Positions 52,996 to 61,257 of a DNA stretch of 64,000 nucleotides are shown piece after piece. Under the pieces are notes generated by a model that saw nothing but the letters and a program-made list of their open reading frames with translations, searched no databases and had not been told where the DNA came from. The DNA is taken from the NCBI RefSeq assembly GCF_008630535.1, contig NZ_VWPH01000003.1, positions 62,001 through 126,000 on the forward strand. Reading direction: 5' to 3'. Source of the DNA: Saccharopolyspora hirsuta. GTDB lineage: Bacteria; Actinomycetota; Actinomycetes; Mycobacteriales; Pseudonocardiaceae. The translations under genes were made by a program, and so were the position numbers. How positions within the stretch are numbered: position 1 is the stretch's first letter; every line of letters starts with the position of its first letter.

Positions 52996-54786
52996 TCAGC
53001 GGACCGCGAAGCGGGCGATCTGGGGGTCGTGGTCGCTGGCCTGGTCCGCGAACTCCGCGTTGATGTGCACCAGGTCGTAGTCCGCCGGGAGCGACGGGGT
53101 CGCCAGGATGTGGTCCAGCTGCTGGGAATTGCCCTCGTAGACGTAGCTGTAGCGCTCCAGCGGGGGCAGGGCGTCCGCCAGCGGGACGAGCGCGCCGCCC
53201 TCGGTCAGGCGCTGCACCGCCGGGGAGAAGCCGTAGTCGTTGAGGTCGCCGAGAACCACCACGCGGGCTTGGTCGTCGATGGCCCGGGCTTCGTCGACGA
53301 AGCCGCGCACCGCCTGCGCCTGCTGGTCGCGCTGCAGCTCGGAGACGCGCTCCGGCGGCTGGATGCGGCCGTGCAGCGGCTGATCGCCGCCCTTGGAGTT
53401 GAAGTGGTTGGCCACCACCAGGACCGTCCGGCCGCGGAACAGGAACTCGCCGACCAGCGGCTTGCGGCTGTCCTCCCACGCCTCGTTCGCCGGGTCGATG
53501 CGGCCCGGGGAGGCGCTCAGCCCCACCCCGTTGCCGCGCTCGACCGGGTGCACCGGGGTGGTCGCGTCACCGCCCGGTCGGTCCACGAAGGACACTCGCG
53601 CCGGGTTGTAGAGGAACGCCACCCGGATGTTGCCGCCGGGCTGGCCGCCGTCGGCGTTGTTCTGCGGGTCGATCTGGCGCCACAGGTAGCGCGGGCCGCC
53701 CGCCGCCGCGATCGCGTCGGTGAACTGGCGGAGCGTCTCGTCGGCGGCCACCACGCCGTCGTCGGTCGGGCCGCTGTTGTCCTGGACCTCTTCCAGCGCG
53801 ACGACGTCCGGGGACGCCAGGTGCTCGACCACGCCCTGCGCGAGGCGGTCGAACTTCGCCTGGTCGTTGCCCGCCGCGAGGTTCTCCACGTTGTAGGTGG
53901 CGATCGCCAGCTCGTCCTTGCTCTGCGGGCGGGTCGACTCCGGCCGCAGGTCGCCCGGCCGGTGCTCGCCGAGGCGCGTCGCCGCCAGCACGTACCCGCC
54001 GAAGCGGGAGTAGTCCAGCGGGCCTTCGGTGCTGCCGCGCAAGCCATCGCCGACGTCGGCCGCGGGGAACGGGCCGTCGGCCAGCGATTCGACCTTCAGC
54101 CGCCCCGCGTTGGGGTCGGCGTAGCCGGTGTAGGTGGCACCGCCGCGGCTGTTGGCGTTCTGCTCCGGCTTGGTGGTGATCCACAGCGCCCGGTAGCTGT
54201 CGGTCGGCCCGACGACCCGCGCGTCGTCCACCCGCAGCAGCATGCCCTCGCGCGACTCGTAGTAGTCCAGCGCGTAGTGCTGCGGTTCCAGCTCCCGCTT
54301 GTCGATGTTGCCGTCCAGCGGCGCGAACTCGGCCGGGACCGTCTCCGGGCCGACCACTTCGGCGGGCACCTCGCCCCGGCCGGTGACCTGCCAGCTCGCC
54401 TCGACCAGCTCGGTCACCGACTGGTTCGGCGTGGTCTCCGGGGTCTCCCCGCTCGCGGTCGGGTAGTACTCGGCGACCTTCCCGTCCACCGCCACCGCGT
54501 CGCCGACGGCCACCGCCGGGGTCTGCTCGCCGGTGAAGACGAACAGGCCCTCGCTGGTGCGCGGATCGCCGTCGGGCTCCGGGTCCTGGAGCCAGAACCC
54601 GCGGGCCGAGCCGTGACCGCGCACGCCGGTGACGACGCCGGGCACCCCGGTCACCCGCTGCCCGTCCAGCGGGGACACCCGCGCAACGCCCTGGATGTCG
54701 TGGATCCGGACCGCGGTTCCGGCAGCTGCGGCGGGGGCTGAGGACAGCAGCACCCCGGTAGCGACGAGCAGTGACGTGATGCGCAC
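52996..54786 (-). CDS. Secreted endonuclease/exonuclease/phosphatase-family nuclease (ExeM/NucH-like)
   Basis: A 596-aa exported protein: signal peptide (VRITSLLVATGVLLSSAPAA), an OB-like N-terminal domain (VRIHDIQGVARVSPLDGQRV, VTGVPGVVTGVRGHGSARGF, GLFVFTGE) and a C-terminal EEP nuclease domain with LAIATYNVENLA, VVALEEVQDNSG, VLVVANHFNSKGGDQ, VVLGDLNDYGFSP and the terminal SDHDPQIARF. These match the metal- and phosphate-binding residues of extracellular DNases. The start is a GTG at 54786 with a GGGGAAG site. Convergent with the element; upstream is repeat R6. Confidence 0.92.
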   Translation of the reverse strand: MRITSLLVATGVLLSSAPAAAAGTAVRIHDIQGVARVSPLDGQRVTGVPGVVTGVRGHGSARGFWLQDPEPDGDPRTSEGLFVFTGEQTPAVAVGDAVAVDGKVAEYYPTASGETPETTPNQSVTELVEASWQVTGRGEVPAEVVGPETVPAEFAPLDGNIDKRELEPQHYALDYYESREGMLLRVDDARVVGPTDSYRALWITTKPEQNANSRGGATYTGYADPNAGRLKVESLADGPFPAADVGDGLRGSTEGPLDYSRFGGYVLAATRLGEHRPGDLRPESTRPQSKDELAIATYNVENLAAGNDQAKFDRLAQGVVEHLASPDVVALEEVQDNSGPTDDGVVAADETLRQFTDAIAAAGGPRYLWRQIDPQNNADGGQPGGNIRVAFLYNPARVSFVDRPGGDATTPVHPVERGNGVGLSASPGRIDPANEAWEDSRKPLVGEFLFRGRTVLVVANHFNSKGGDQPLHGRIQPPERVSELQRDQQAQAVRGFVDEARAIDDQARVVVLGDLNDYGFSPAVQRLTEGGALVPLADALPPLERYSYVYEGNSQQLDHILATPSLPADYDLVHINAEFADQASDHDPQIARFAVR

Positions 54787-54939
54787 TTCGGCTTCCCCTC
54801 GCCAAGCGACATGATCGACGAGAAGCTACCCGCCCGAAGCGACGCACGACACACGATCAAGTGAACAAGAGGCCTGCTGGACCAGCCCGCGCCTCCCCTC
54901 AGCCGACAGCCAGCGATGCGAGGCGGCGCCCGATGAACG

Positions 54940-55253
54940 GCAGTTTCAATTGAAACTGTGAATCGCCGTGGGTGGAGAGCACAGTTTCAATGAGCCTTTT
55001 TCATCCTGCCCGTGGACCGCAGCTGCGAAGGGCGAACTGCACCGATCGGCGAGGGTCGCATGCGCCGCAGGCGCATAACCCACCCTCGCAACTCGCACCG
55101 CCGCGGGTTCTCAGCGTTCGCCTGGCGAGGACGGCCCTGACGCCGTGTATTGGTCATACATCAGTCAGGGCACCCACAGCCAGGCGGGCGCTGAGGTTCC
55201 GCCACCCGCACCGCCACGCAGAACGAGGTTGGAAAAACCTCAATTGAAACTGC
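54940..55253. repeat. Structured ~310-bp intergenic repeat, copy R6
   Basis: R6 begins with the palindrome CAGTTTCAATTGAAACTG (54941-54958), then an inner end CAGTTTCAATGAGCC, and closes with CTCAATTGAAACTGC (about 55239-55253). The covarying stem is GCCCTGAC (55134-55141) with GTCAGGGC (55164-55171). The enclosing stem is CTCAGCG (55110-55116) with CGCTGAG (55189-55195) and GCCTGG (55120-55125) with CCAGGC (55180-55185). It lies between the nuclease gene and tRNA-Ser(CGA) with no gene inside. Confidence 0.88.
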
Positions 55254-55360
55254 GGCCTCCCGCGGACATCGAAGGTCGAAAGCCTTCCGGGAGCGGGAAC
55301 CACCGGCAGGAGCGCCGGTGGGCGGTCGGCGAGGGCCGGGAAGGCGGTGTGCGCATGAAA

Positions 55361-55386
55361 AAGCCGGTCCCCGCGGGGACCGGCTT
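55361..55386 (-). terminator. Terminator of tRNA-Ser(CGA)
   Basis: AAGCCGGTCCCCG and CGGGGACCGGCTT form a perfect 26-bp palindrome (55361-55386); on the minus strand it is followed by TTT. It lies 6 bp past the tRNA 3' end. Confidence 0.85.
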
Positions 55387-55392
55387 CTCGAG

Positions 55393-55478
55393 CGGTAGCG
55401 GTGGGATTCGAACCCACGGTGGCTGTTAACCACACGCGCTTTCGAGGCGCGCTCCTTCGGCCGCTCGGACACGCTACC
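55393..55478 (-). tRNA. tRNA-Ser (anticodon CGA)
   Basis: On the minus strand an 86-nt class II tRNA: acceptor GGTAGCG with CGCTACC, anticodon loop CTCGAAA giving CGA, long variable arm and GGTTCGAATCC. Its 3' half differs from tRNA-Ser(GGA), so it is not a target of the nearby element. Confidence 0.96.
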
Positions 55479-55521
55479 GCCGACTAGGCTACATGTTCGG
55501 TTCGCAGCTCCGGACGGGGGG

Positions 55522-56079
55522 TCAGCGCCAGGCTCGGAGGGCGTCCGCCAGGGCCGCCCTGGCGCGGAACAGCCGTCCGCGCACCGCTTGCTCACCTGCG
55601 CCGACGCGCTCGCCGATCTCCAGGTACGACAGGCCGTCGATCTCGGCGAGCAGCCAGACCTCGCGCTGCGCGGGCGGCAGGGCGGCCAGCGCGCGCAGCA
55701 GCTCCAGCACGCCAGCCCCGGATTCGACCGCTCGCTGCGGGTCGGCCAGGGGCACGCCGCCGGACACCGAGCGCTGCTCGGGCACCGACCACACCGGGTC
55801 GGTGCGGCGGGTGCGGCGGGTGCGCAGGACGATCAGGCAGCGGCGGCGGGCGATCTGGAACAGCCAGCTCCGCAGCGCAGCCGGTTCGTGCAGGTCACCG
55901 GCACGCCGCCACACCGTGATGAAGGCGTCCTGGACCACGTCCTCGGCGTCCGCGCGGTCGCCCAGCATCCGCAGCGCCATGCCCAGCAGCGGGGCCGAGC
56001 AGCTGTGCACCAGTTGTTCGAAGGCCGCATCGTCACCAGCGGCGATGCGCTCTGCCAGCACCGCATCGGTCGGCTCCAC
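55522..56079 (-). CDS. ECF-type RNA polymerase sigma factor
   Basis: A 185-aa sigma-70 family ECF factor: region 2 (AFEQLVHSCSAPLLGMALRM, DRADAEDVVQDAFITVWRRA) and region 4 (LAALPPAQREVWLLAEIDGL, SYLEIGERVGAGEQAVRGRL). The GTG at 56079 has a GGGGAG site; a TTG at 56094 is also in frame. No anti-sigma factor gene is adjacent, so control may be transcriptional or by a distant partner. Downstream is tRNA-Ser on the same strand. Confidence 0.92.
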   Translation of the reverse strand: MEPTDAVLAERIAAGDDAAFEQLVHSCSAPLLGMALRMLGDRADAEDVVQDAFITVWRRAGDLHEPAALRSWLFQIARRRCLIVLRTRRTRRTDPVWSVPEQRSVSGGVPLADPQRAVESGAGVLELLRALAALPPAQREVWLLAEIDGLSYLEIGERVGAGEQAVRGRLFRARAALADALRAWR

Positions 56080-56193
56080 GTCACTCCCCTGCAACGCGAT
56101 GGGTCCGCCCCGGCGAAGCGGAGCGGACCCATCGTCACAGGATCCGGTCGCGAAGACGGCCCGGACAGGCCACCCGAACCGGTGGAATATTCC

Positions 56194-56409
56194 CTACTTG
56201 TCGTCGTCGCGGAGGCGGTCCTTCACGTCGTCCACGGCCCCGGCCGCGCGGTCCTTGATGTCCTGACCGGCCTCCTTGGCCTTGCCCTCCACCTGGTCGC
56301 GCTGCCCGGCACGCTTCATCTCGTCATTCCCGGTGGCCTTGCCGAGGGCTTCCTTGGCCTGACCAGCCAGCTGCTCCGCCTGCTGCTTGGCCTTGTCGAA
56401 CACACCCAT
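56194..56409 (-). CDS. CsbD family stress protein
   Basis: A 71-aa hydrophilic helical protein of the CsbD type (KAKQQAEQLAGQAKEALGKA, VEGKAKEAGQDIKDRAAGAV). Such proteins are general-stress induced in many bacteria; molecular role unknown. GGGTAC (minus strand, about 56448-56453) upstream resembles the -10 of SigB-type promoters. Start ATG 56409. Confidence 0.9.
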   Translation of the reverse strand: MGVFDKAKQQAEQLAGQAKEALGKATGNDEMKRAGQRDQVEGKAKEAGQDIKDRAAGAVDDVKDRLRDDDK

Positions 56410-56477
56410 CGGTCACTCCGTTCCTCGGGGAACACGTGCACCATGTTGGGTACCCGGAACGCCCCGAACGTCTCGGG

Positions 56478-56966
56478 TCAGTGGCCCACGTCACCCCGAT
56501 GGGCGGCGAAGAACTCCTCCAGCACCGCGGCGCACTCGTCGGCCAGCACCCCGCCGACCACCTCGGGCCGGTGGTTCTGCCTGCGGTCCCGCACCACGTC
56601 CCACAGCGAGCCGACGGCGCCGGTGCGCGGCTCCCACACCCCGAACACCACCCTGGCCACCCTGGCCAGCACCAGCGCACCCGCGCACATCGTGCAGGGC
56701 TCGACGGTGACCGCGATCGTGCAGCCCTCCAGCCGCCAGCCGTCGTCGTGCGCGGCGGCCGCGGCGCGCAGCGCCAGGATCTCGGCGTGCGCGGTGGGGT
56801 CGCGGAGGGCTTCCCGCTGGTTGTGCGCCTGCGCCAGCACCCGCCCGGCCGGGTCGACCACCACCGCGCCGATCGGAACATCCCCAGTGGACGGAGCTCC
56901 GGCGGCGACGCGCAGCGCGGCCCGCACCAGCTCGACGTCACCGGCGCGGAAACCGGATTCGCTCAC
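56478..56966 (-). CDS. tadA: tRNA-specific adenosine deaminase
   Basis: A 162-aa TadA that deaminates A34 of tRNA-Arg(ACG) to inosine. Zinc-site motifs His60-Ala-Glu62 (TAHAEILAL) and Pro-Cys91-x-x-Cys94 (VEPCTMCAGALV) are intact. The GTG start at 56966 overlaps the TGA of the upstream associated-protein gene, indicating coupling. The C-terminal block ECAAVLEEFFAAHR is typical. Confidence 0.95.
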   Translation of the reverse strand: MSESGFRAGDVELVRAALRVAAGAPSTGDVPIGAVVVDPAGRVLAQAHNQREALRDPTAHAEILALRAAAAAHDDGWRLEGCTIAVTVEPCTMCAGALVLARVARVVFGVWEPRTGAVGSLWDVVRDRRQNHRPEVVGGVLADECAAVLEEFFAAHRGDVGH

Positions 56967-57451
56967 TGCTCCAACTTCTCCAGCAGCTTCTCGAAGTCGT
57001 CCCCGAAGCCGCAGCGCTGGGCGATCATCACCAGCTGCTCGTCCGGGTAGAGGTCGACCTCCTCGATGATCACCAGCAGCTCGCCCTCGGGCAGCCCGAG
57101 GTCGGCGAGGATGGCCAGGTTGCCCTCCGGCCAGACCTCCTCGTCGTCCTCGTCGGGCGGCTCGACGCGCAGCAGGTCCAGGACGTCCGCGGCGATGTCG
57201 TAGTCCAGCGCGGCGGCCGCGTCCGACAGCAGCAGGTCCACCCCGCCGGGTATCGGCCGGATGAGCACGAAGAACTCGTCGTCCACATTGCACATGCCGA
57301 ACACCGCGCCGGTGGACCGCAGCTCGCGCAACGCCGTGATCGAGGCGTCCAGGCCGGTCAGCGCGGTTCTGTCCATCGCGCTGCACCGCCACCGCCCGTC
57401 CTCGCGCACCACGGCGACGGCGAAGCCCGCGACCGGCTCCTGCACCGTCAT
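56963..57451 (-). CDS. tRNA adenosine deaminase-associated protein
   Basis: A 162-aa actinobacterial protein regularly encoded next to tadA (tRNA adenosine deaminase-associated family). Blocks: VAGFAVAVVREDGRWRCSAM, LTGLDASITALRELRSTGAV, GMCNVDDEFFVLIRPIPGGV and a LLLSDAAAALDYDIAADVLD helix, with an acidic DEDDEEVWPEG stretch. It overlaps tadA by 4 nt. Its role is unknown; conservation of the pair suggests a TadA cofactor. Confidence 0.92.
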   Translation of the reverse strand: MTVQEPVAGFAVAVVREDGRWRCSAMDRTALTGLDASITALRELRSTGAVFGMCNVDDEFFVLIRPIPGGVDLLLSDAAAALDYDIAADVLDLLRVEPPDEDDEEVWPEGNLAILADLGLPEGELLVIIEEVDLYPDEQLVMIAQRCGFGDDFEKLLEKLEQ

Positions 57452-57574
57452 GGGGACACCGTAGAGCGTGAGAACGCCACCCGAAAGCACTATTGCGCGC
57501 TCGTAACCTTCCGAGCACCGAATGCCGCTCAACCGGGTGCGCCGTGACCCACCGGGGTCGGGCAGGATGGGTGA

Positions 57575-58546
57575 ATGCGTGCCGTGTGCGTGATCGGACT
57601 GGGACTCATCGGCGGCTCGGTGCTGCGGGCCGCCTCCGCCGCCGGGCGCCCCGCCTGGGGCAGCACCGCCTCCGAGGCCGACGCCGCCGCAGCTCGGGCG
57701 GACGGCTTCGACGTCGTCGACGTGGACGCGGCGCTGCGCCGGGCCGCCGCCGAGGACGCGCTGGTCGTGGTGGCCACGCCGCTGACCGCCGTCCGCGAGG
57801 TGCTGCGGAAGGTGGCCGAGCACGCGCCCGGGGCGTGGCTGACCGACGTGGTCAGCGTCAAGGACCCGGTCGACGCCGAGGTCCGCAGCCTGCTGCCGGG
57901 GGCCCGGTACGCGGGCGGGCACCCGATGGCCGGGCTGTCCAGCTCCGGGTGGGCGGCCGGTTCCGCCGAGCTGTTCTCCGGCGCGGCCTGGGCGGTGACC
58001 CTCGAGGAGGACACCTCGCTGGAGGCGTGGCGGGAGGCCGCGCAGCTGGCGCTGGACTGCGGTGCGCAGGTGGTGCCCACCTCGGCGGCGGCGCACGACT
58101 CCGCGGTCGCCCGGATCTCGCACCTGCCGCACGTGTTCGCCGCGGTGCTCGCTGCGGTCGGCGCGGACGGCGGACCGCTCGCGCTGTCGCTGGCGGCTGG
58201 ATCGTTCCGGGACGGCACGCGGGTGGCGGGCAGCTCGCCGGACCTGGTGCGGGCCATGACGGAGGGCAACCGCAGCGCCCTGCTCGACGCGGTCGACGAC
58301 GCCCTCGGACGGCTGGGCGCGGCCCGCGGCTCGCTCGCCTCGACCGGCGGTTTGAAGTCCACAGTGGATACCGGCTACGACTCGCGCCGGTACCTGGAGG
58401 AGCTGGTGGCCTCCGAGCGCACGAGCACGGCGGTCCGCCTCGACGCCTCCGCCCCGCAGCGCCTGCGCGAGCTCGGCGAGCTCGGCGGCCGGGTCGTCGC
58501 GCTCACCGCCGACACCGCGGAGGTCGAGATCCCGACCTCGGTCTGA
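57575..58546 (+). CDS. tyrA: Prephenate dehydrogenase
   Basis: A 323-aa prephenate dehydrogenase of tyrosine synthesis: N-terminal Rossmann motif VIGLGLIGGSVLRAA, a VVVATPLTAV strand, LTDVVSVKDPV, GGHPMAGLSSSG (substrate-binding HPMAG), and an all-helical C-terminal dimerisation domain. Start ATG 57575. Single gene, divergent from the tadA pair; followed by repeat R7. Confidence 0.93.
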   Translation: MRAVCVIGLGLIGGSVLRAASAAGRPAWGSTASEADAAAARADGFDVVDVDAALRRAAAEDALVVVATPLTAVREVLRKVAEHAPGAWLTDVVSVKDPVDAEVRSLLPGARYAGGHPMAGLSSSGWAAGSAELFSGAAWAVTLEEDTSLEAWREAAQLALDCGAQVVPTSAAAHDSAVARISHLPHVFAAVLAAVGADGGPLALSLAAGSFRDGTRVAGSSPDLVRAMTEGNRSALLDAVDDALGRLGAARGSLASTGGLKSTVDTGYDSRRYLEELVASERTSTAVRLDASAPQRLRELGELGGRVVALTADTAEVEIPTSV

Positions 58547-58556
58547 CCCGACGAGT

Positions 58557-58750
58557 GCGATTTCAATGGAAATCAGACCTCCGATTTCCATTGAAATCGC
58601 GGAAGTCCCCGCACCGCCGTCGGCGTGTCGGGCGCCCGACACGCAGTGGAACCACAGTTCCAATTGAAACTTTTCCATCGTGTCCGTGAACCGCAGCCGC
58701 GAAGGGCGACCGGCACCGCCACGCAGAACGAGACTGGAAGAACCTCGTTG
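58557..58750. repeat. Structured intergenic repeat, copy R7 (internally deleted)
   Basis: R7 opens with the same inverted pair as R5 (GCGATTTCAATGGAAATC, spacer AGACCTCC, complement; 58557-58600). A perfect hairpin GCGTGTCGGG (58623-58632) with CCCGACACGC (58635-58644) follows, resembling the extra hairpin in R3. Then come the CGTGAACCGCAGCCGCGAAGG left core and, directly joined, the CACCGCCACGCAGAACGAG right core, skipping the covarying hairpin region. It is therefore a deletion derivative of the family. Confidence 0.8.
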
Positions 58751-58774
58751 GCCCGCACCGGGCTCGGACGCGAA

Positions 58775-58806
58775 GAGAGGCCGCCCTGTGCGTGGGGCGG
58801 CCTCTC
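58775..58806. terminator. Terminator between R7 and the antitoxin-like gene
   Basis: GAGAGGCCGCCC (58775-58786) pairs perfectly with GGGCGGCCTCTC (58795-58806) around an 8-nt loop; probably terminates the leftward 58894 gene. Confidence 0.7.
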
Positions 58807-58893
58807 CATGATCCGCTCCGACCACTGCCGCACCGGGACGGCCCTCACCAGGTCCCGTGCCGCAGCGTGGGTCGGGCGGCGATGTTCTGCTGT

Positions 58894-59085
58894 CTACTGC
58901 TGACCCGGCTCGGGTTTCGAATCGCCCAGGAACTCCTTGCCCTTCTGCGCGGCCTGATCGATCTGGTCCTCGTGGCCGAACTTCTCCTTGGCCTTCTCCG
59001 CGGCCGCGTCCAGACCCTGCTCGACCTTGTCCCCGTGCTCCCGGCCCAGGTCCTGCAGCCGGTCCTTGAAATCTCCGAGTCCCAT
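58894..59085 (-). CDS. Small Rv0909/MT0933-type antitoxin-like protein
   Basis: A 63-aa hydrophilic, helical protein (MGLGDFKDRLQDLGREHGDK, VEQGLDAAAEKAKEKFGHED, then QAAQKGKEFLGDSKPEPG) resembling the MT0933 antitoxin-like family of actinobacteria. No toxin gene is adjacent; many such proteins are stress-related (CsbD-like context) rather than true antitoxins. AAGGGAG precedes ATG 59085. Confidence 0.75.
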   Translation of the reverse strand: MGLGDFKDRLQDLGREHGDKVEQGLDAAAEKAKEKFGHEDQIDQAAQKGKEFLGDSKPEPGQQ

Positions 59086-59174
59086 GGTGCTCCCTTCCAG
59101 GTCGCGGGATAAGTCCTCGGGCTACGCACGCCGAACCTAAGCCCGGGGCCCGGGACCTGCAGCCCGTCAGGATC

Positions 59175-59185
59175 GCGTTAACACG
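59175..59185. promoter_or_regulatory. Shared 11-mer GCGTTAACACG upstream of TetR
   Basis: GCGTTAACACG at 59175-59185 recurs exactly at 62672-62682 in the MFS/methyltransferase intergenic region. It could be a binding site common to the two loci. Confidence 0.3.
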
Positions 59186-59239
59186 TTCGAGGGGTCTTGC
59201 CGCCGATGCGTTCCGGCACTACCGTTCGTTCTGACCAGA

Positions 59240-59262
59240 TGACCAGATTTCAAATCCGGTCA
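59240..59262. promoter_or_regulatory. TetR-type operator
   Basis: TGACCAGATTT (59240-59250) and AAATCCGGTCA (59252-59262) are inverted arms with one mismatch around a single C; an extra half TGACCAGA lies at 59232. It sits 29 bp upstream of the TetR start, typical for autorepression and control of the downstream P450. Confidence 0.8.
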
Positions 59263-59290
59263 CGAAGTCAGAACCACCCGGAGGTGCCCA

Positions 59291-59980
59291 GTGCCGCAGC
59301 CCACCGAACGCGCCGACCGCATCCTCGACGCGGCCGGGGAGCTGATGATCCGGTTGGGCTACCGGAAGGTGACCATCGAGGACGTCGCCCGCCAGGCGGG
59401 CATCGGCAAGGGCACCGTCTACCTGCACTGGCGCACCAAGGAGCAGCTGTTCGAGTCGCTCATCCTGCGCGCGGCGATGGAGATGCTCACCGAGCTGGCG
59501 GCGAACCTGCGGCGCGATCCGGGGGAGATCCAGCCGCACCGCTTCCTGCGCGCCGCGTTCATCGCCACCCAGCGCAACCCGCTGCTGCGGGCGCTGGTCA
59601 CCGCGGACGCGGAGCTGCTCGGCAGCCTCACGAAGTCCCCGGTGCGGGCCCGGGAGCAGGACCTCTCCGCCCGGTACCACGCGCTGATCACCAAGCACGG
59701 CCTGGTCCGCGACGACGTCCCGCACCTGACCTACGCGATCAACGCGGCCACCCTCGGCTTCTACACGATCGGCTCCCTCAAGCCCGGCGTGCCGCACCTG
59801 GACGACGAGACCGCGGCGGACGTCCTGGCGCACACCGTCCGACACGCCTTCGAACCGGACGACGACCCCGACCCGGCTTCGCTCGTCTCGGCCGCGAACG
59901 AGATCGCCGACCTGTTCGACGACCTGAACACGACCTACCGGGAGTGGATATACGCCGCTCCCGGGACCGAGCGGGGTTGA
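59291..59980 (+). CDS. TetR/AcrR-family transcriptional regulator
   Basis: A 229-aa TetR regulator with an N-terminal helix-turn-helix (ADRILDAAGELMIRLGYRKV, TIEDVARQAGIGKGTVYLHW) and a C-terminal ligand domain. Start GTG 59291. It lies 35 bp upstream of the P450 gene on the same strand and has a palindromic operator upstream. It probably senses the P450 substrate or product. Confidence 0.92.
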   Translation: MPQPTERADRILDAAGELMIRLGYRKVTIEDVARQAGIGKGTVYLHWRTKEQLFESLILRAAMEMLTELAANLRRDPGEIQPHRFLRAAFIATQRNPLLRALVTADAELLGSLTKSPVRAREQDLSARYHALITKHGLVRDDVPHLTYAINAATLGFYTIGSLKPGVPHLDDETAADVLAHTVRHAFEPDDDPDPASLVSAANEIADLFDDLNTTYREWIYAAPGTERG

Positions 59981-60015
59981 TCCCCCCGCTCGACCACCAC
60001 GGAAAGGGGCAACAC

Positions 60016-61197
60016 ATGACGACCCTCGCCGACACCTGGGGAATCAACGAGGCGCAGTTCTGGCTGCGCGGTGTTCGACCGGACCACCCGGTGGAGCACG
60101 ACGAGGCGACGGGAATCTGGAACGTCTACGGCTACCCCGAGGTCCTGGCGGCCCTGAGCGACCCCAGCACCTTCTCCTCCAACACCCAGCGGTTGGTCCC
60201 GGAGACGAGCCCGCAGTTCTCCGAGGGCAACCTCGTGCAGATGGACCCGCCGGAGCACAACAAGCTGCGCAAGCTGGTCAGCCACGCCTTCACCCCGAAG
60301 GTCGTCGCGGACCTGGAGCCCCGCATCGCCGAGCTCACCAACGAGCTGCTCGACGCGGTCCACGACCGGACCGAGCTGGTCGCGGACCTGGCCTACCCGC
60401 TGCCGGTCATCGTGATCGCCGAGCTGCTGGGCGTGCCGAGCAGCGACCGGGGGCTGTTCAAGAAGTGGGTCGACGCGATGTTCGACAGCTCCAACCAGTT
60501 CTCGCTCAAGGAGCGGAGCAAGGAGCAGGAGGAGTACTTCGCCAAGGCCATGGAGCAGGTCCAGCAGCTGACCGACTACCTGGTCGAGCACGCCCGGGAG
60601 CGGCGGCGGCAGCCGCGCGAGGACCTGCTGTCGAAGCTGGTGCTGGCCGAGGTGGACGGGGCGCGGCTCAGCGACAACGAGGTCGCCAACTTCGGGATGG
60701 TGCTGCTCATCGCTGGCCACATCACCACCACGATGCTGCTGGGCAACACCGTGCTGTGCCTGGACGCGCACCCCGAGCAGTACGCGAAGATCCGCGCGGA
60801 CCGGTCGCTGGTGCCCAGCGCCATCGAGGAGTCGCTGCGCTTCTTCAGCCCGTTCGCGGCCGTGTCGCGGTCGACCACCCGGGACGTGGAGCTGGGCGGG
60901 CGGACCATCCCGGCCGACCAGCTGGTGCTGTGCTGGGTGGCGGCGGCGAACCGGGACCCGCGGCAGTTCACCGACCCGGACGTCTTCGACATCACCCGCG
61001 ACCCCAACCCGCAGATCGGGTTCGGCCGGGGCATCCACTTCTGCCTGGGCGCACCGCTGGCCCGGCTGGAGGGGCGGGTGGCGCTGAACATCCTGCTGGA
61101 GCGGTTCCCGAACCTGCGGACCGATCCGGCCGAAGCACCGGAGTTCCTCCCGAGCCCGGCCATGACCGGGGTCAAGAGGCTCCCGCTGCTGCTCTGA
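60016..61197 (+). CDS. Cytochrome P450
   Basis: A 393-aa soluble bacterial P450. LIAGHITTTMLLGN is the I-helix oxygen-binding motif (AGHxTT, about residues 233-239), EESLRFFSP contains the K-helix ExxR, and FGRGIHFCLG (336-345) holds the haem-ligating Cys343. Start ATG 60016 follows AAAGGGG. It is controlled by the adjacent TetR. No ferredoxin gene is seen nearby. Substrate unknown; the neighbouring MFS exporter gene suggests a detoxification or secondary-metabolism role. Confidence 0.95.
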   Translation: MTTLADTWGINEAQFWLRGVRPDHPVEHDEATGIWNVYGYPEVLAALSDPSTFSSNTQRLVPETSPQFSEGNLVQMDPPEHNKLRKLVSHAFTPKVVADLEPRIAELTNELLDAVHDRTELVADLAYPLPVIVIAELLGVPSSDRGLFKKWVDAMFDSSNQFSLKERSKEQEEYFAKAMEQVQQLTDYLVEHARERRRQPREDLLSKLVLAEVDGARLSDNEVANFGMVLLIAGHITTTMLLGNTVLCLDAHPEQYAKIRADRSLVPSAIEESLRFFSPFAAVSRSTTRDVELGGRTIPADQLVLCWVAAANRDPRQFTDPDVFDITRDPNPQIGFGRGIHFCLGAPLARLEGRVALNILLERFPNLRTDPAEAPEFLPSPAMTGVKRLPLLL

Positions 61198-61220
61198 GAC
61201 GGGGTCGGGGACCCACCGGT

Positions 61221-61250
61221 GGGGCGGGCGGCCCGGGGACCGTCCGCCCC
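61221..61250. terminator. Convergent terminator between P450 and MFS genes
   Basis: GGGGCGGGCGG (61221-61231) pairs with CCGTCCGCCCC (61240-61250) with one G-U position. Between two 3' ends. Confidence 0.65.
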
Positions 61251-61257
61251 CTCGGGG

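Noticed and set aside
55393-55478. tRNA-Ser(CGA) as an alternative attachment site of the element
   Set aside because: Its 3' half differs in sequence from the 57-bp core and no duplicate of it occurs.
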